Assembly: GCF_012317385.1 (NCBI RefSeq)
Contig: NZ_CP051144.1
Span: 1,612,001-1,676,000 of the forward strand
DNA: 64,000 bases
From: Romboutsia sp. CE17
Lineage (GTDB): Bacteria > Bacillota > Clostridia > Peptostreptococcales > Peptostreptococcaceae
Direction: 5' to 3'
How positions within the stretch are numbered: the stretch's first letter is position 1; each line of letters starts with the position of its first letter. The position numbers and the translations under genes were made by a program. The notes under the pieces are model-generated. The model saw nothing but the letters and a program-made list of their open reading frames with translations. It did no database searches and had not been told where the DNA came from. Shown here one piece after another: positions 63,521 through 64,000 of the stretch.

Positions 63521-64000
63521 ATGAGTTTAAAGAAAGTTATTTTATTTATAGTTCCTTCTATTATTTTTATTTGTGCTATATTTTATAAAAATAATAATTA
63601 TACAATCACTGCAGTAAATAATACTGATAATGATATAGAACCTCCAACTATTAATAGGGTTATCCCTGATAAATGTCAACAATATATAATTGGAAAACCC
63701 AAAATTGTAGTAAATTACAATGATTTAAGTGGTGTTGATTTATCTTCAGTAAAACTTTATGTAAATTATAAAGATATAACTAAAGATTGTTCAATTACAG
63801 AAAATGAAATAACTTATACTCCTAAAAAGAAATTTAAAAGGGGTAATCAAATAGTGAAAATAGAACTTGATGATTTATCATCAAATAAAAATAAAAAAGT
63901 ATTTGAATGGTACTTTACCGTTGGTACTCCTATATATACTCATTATAGAGGATTACTTCATGCTCATACCTCTAATAGTGATGGACACGGAACTTACGAT
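63521..64000 (+). CDS. PHP-domain metallohydrolase, N-terminal part (3' end outside window)
   Basis: 160 codons are open to the window edge without a stop. A membrane anchor or signal (about 4-22) is followed by an Ig-like beta region (about 40-140: KIVVNYNDLSGVDLSSVKLYV, EWYFTVGTP). Then comes the start of a PHP metal site, YRGLLHAHTSNSDGHGTYD. This matches the exported CehA/McbA-type or DUF3604-like PHP proteins that hydrolyse phosphoesters. GAGGATGA precedes the ATG. Confidence 0.7.
   Translation, partial: MSLKKVILFIVPSIIFICAIFYKNNNYTITAVNNTDNDIEPPTINRVIPDKCQQYIIGKPKIVVNYNDLSGVDLSSVKLYVNYKDITKDCSITENEITYTPKKKFKRGNQIVKIELDDLSSNKNKKVFEWYFTVGTPIYTHYRGLLHAHTSNSDGHGTYD

Noticed and set aside
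1-64000. CRISPR array, prophage or tRNA genes
   Set aside because: No regularly spaced repeats, phage structural genes, or tRNA-like T-arm plus acceptor patterns were seen while reading.

Overview
The window is AT-rich DNA with strong GGAGG ribosome-binding sites and frequent TTG/GTG starts, and its gene families (reverse rubrerythrin, CotE-type peroxiredoxin-chitinase, PdaA, VanW/G5, CarD-like, LrgAB, dnaG-rpoD) are those of an anaerobic, spore-forming Clostridia. The CotE fusion points to Peptostreptococcaceae (the Clostridioides / Paeniclostridium / Paraclostridium / Romboutsia neighbourhood). That placement is inference from gene content. It looks like ordinary chromosome, mostly on the minus strand, with one clear mobile element. 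No rRNA, tRNA, CRISPR array or prophage was seen.

Left part (1-15.9 kb): the tail of a sugar-type ABC ATPase, a PucR-type regulator, reverse rubrerythrin and the MntP manganese exporter. Then come a MarR regulator with a YczE-type membrane protein, a HAD phosphatase, a DUF434/Tim44-like pair and a YhgE/Pip membrane protein. A response regulator - sensor kinase - ABC ATPase - FtsX permease operon follows, of the kind used against cell-envelope stress.

Mobile element (17,459-19,338): an IS1595-type insertion sequence with 28-bp inverted ends and an 8-bp target duplication (TATATTAA). It carries a DDE-type transposase and a second gene for a small exported protein with its own promoter and terminator. 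It has split a 661-residue membrane PAS histidine kinase. Removing the element and one target copy restores the reading frame exactly. A diverged relic of the same right end lies at about 4,271-4,380.

Housekeeping core (20-34 kb): a tryptophan T-box and trpP, then yqfO/nif3, trmK, rpoD, dnaG and a CarD-like regulator. A compact minus-strand operon pabA-pabB-pabC-(nucleotidyltransferase)-folE-folP-folB-folK-aroF makes p-aminobenzoate and 6-hydroxymethyl-dihydropterin and joins them into dihydropteroate. It ends in a DAHP synthase that feeds chorismate.

Envelope region (34-50 kb): a NodB-type deacetylase with a CAP protein, MORN- and WG-repeat proteins, YitT, LrgAB, an M19 dipeptidase and two membrane-anchored TPR proteins. 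It also holds an aldehyde dehydrogenase with a Cys-rich one-domain regulator, a VanW/G5 protein and a PP2C phosphatase.

Right part (50-64 kb): the CotE-like spore protein, RNase H1 with a viroplasmin-type N-domain, and a lysine riboswitch driving an NhaC-family transporter. After these come a lipoprotein, an AbgT transporter, a DinG helicase fused to a DEDDh exonuclease, the cortex enzyme PdaA, a zinc-dependent phospholipase C-like protein and the start of a PHP metallohydrolase cut by the window end.
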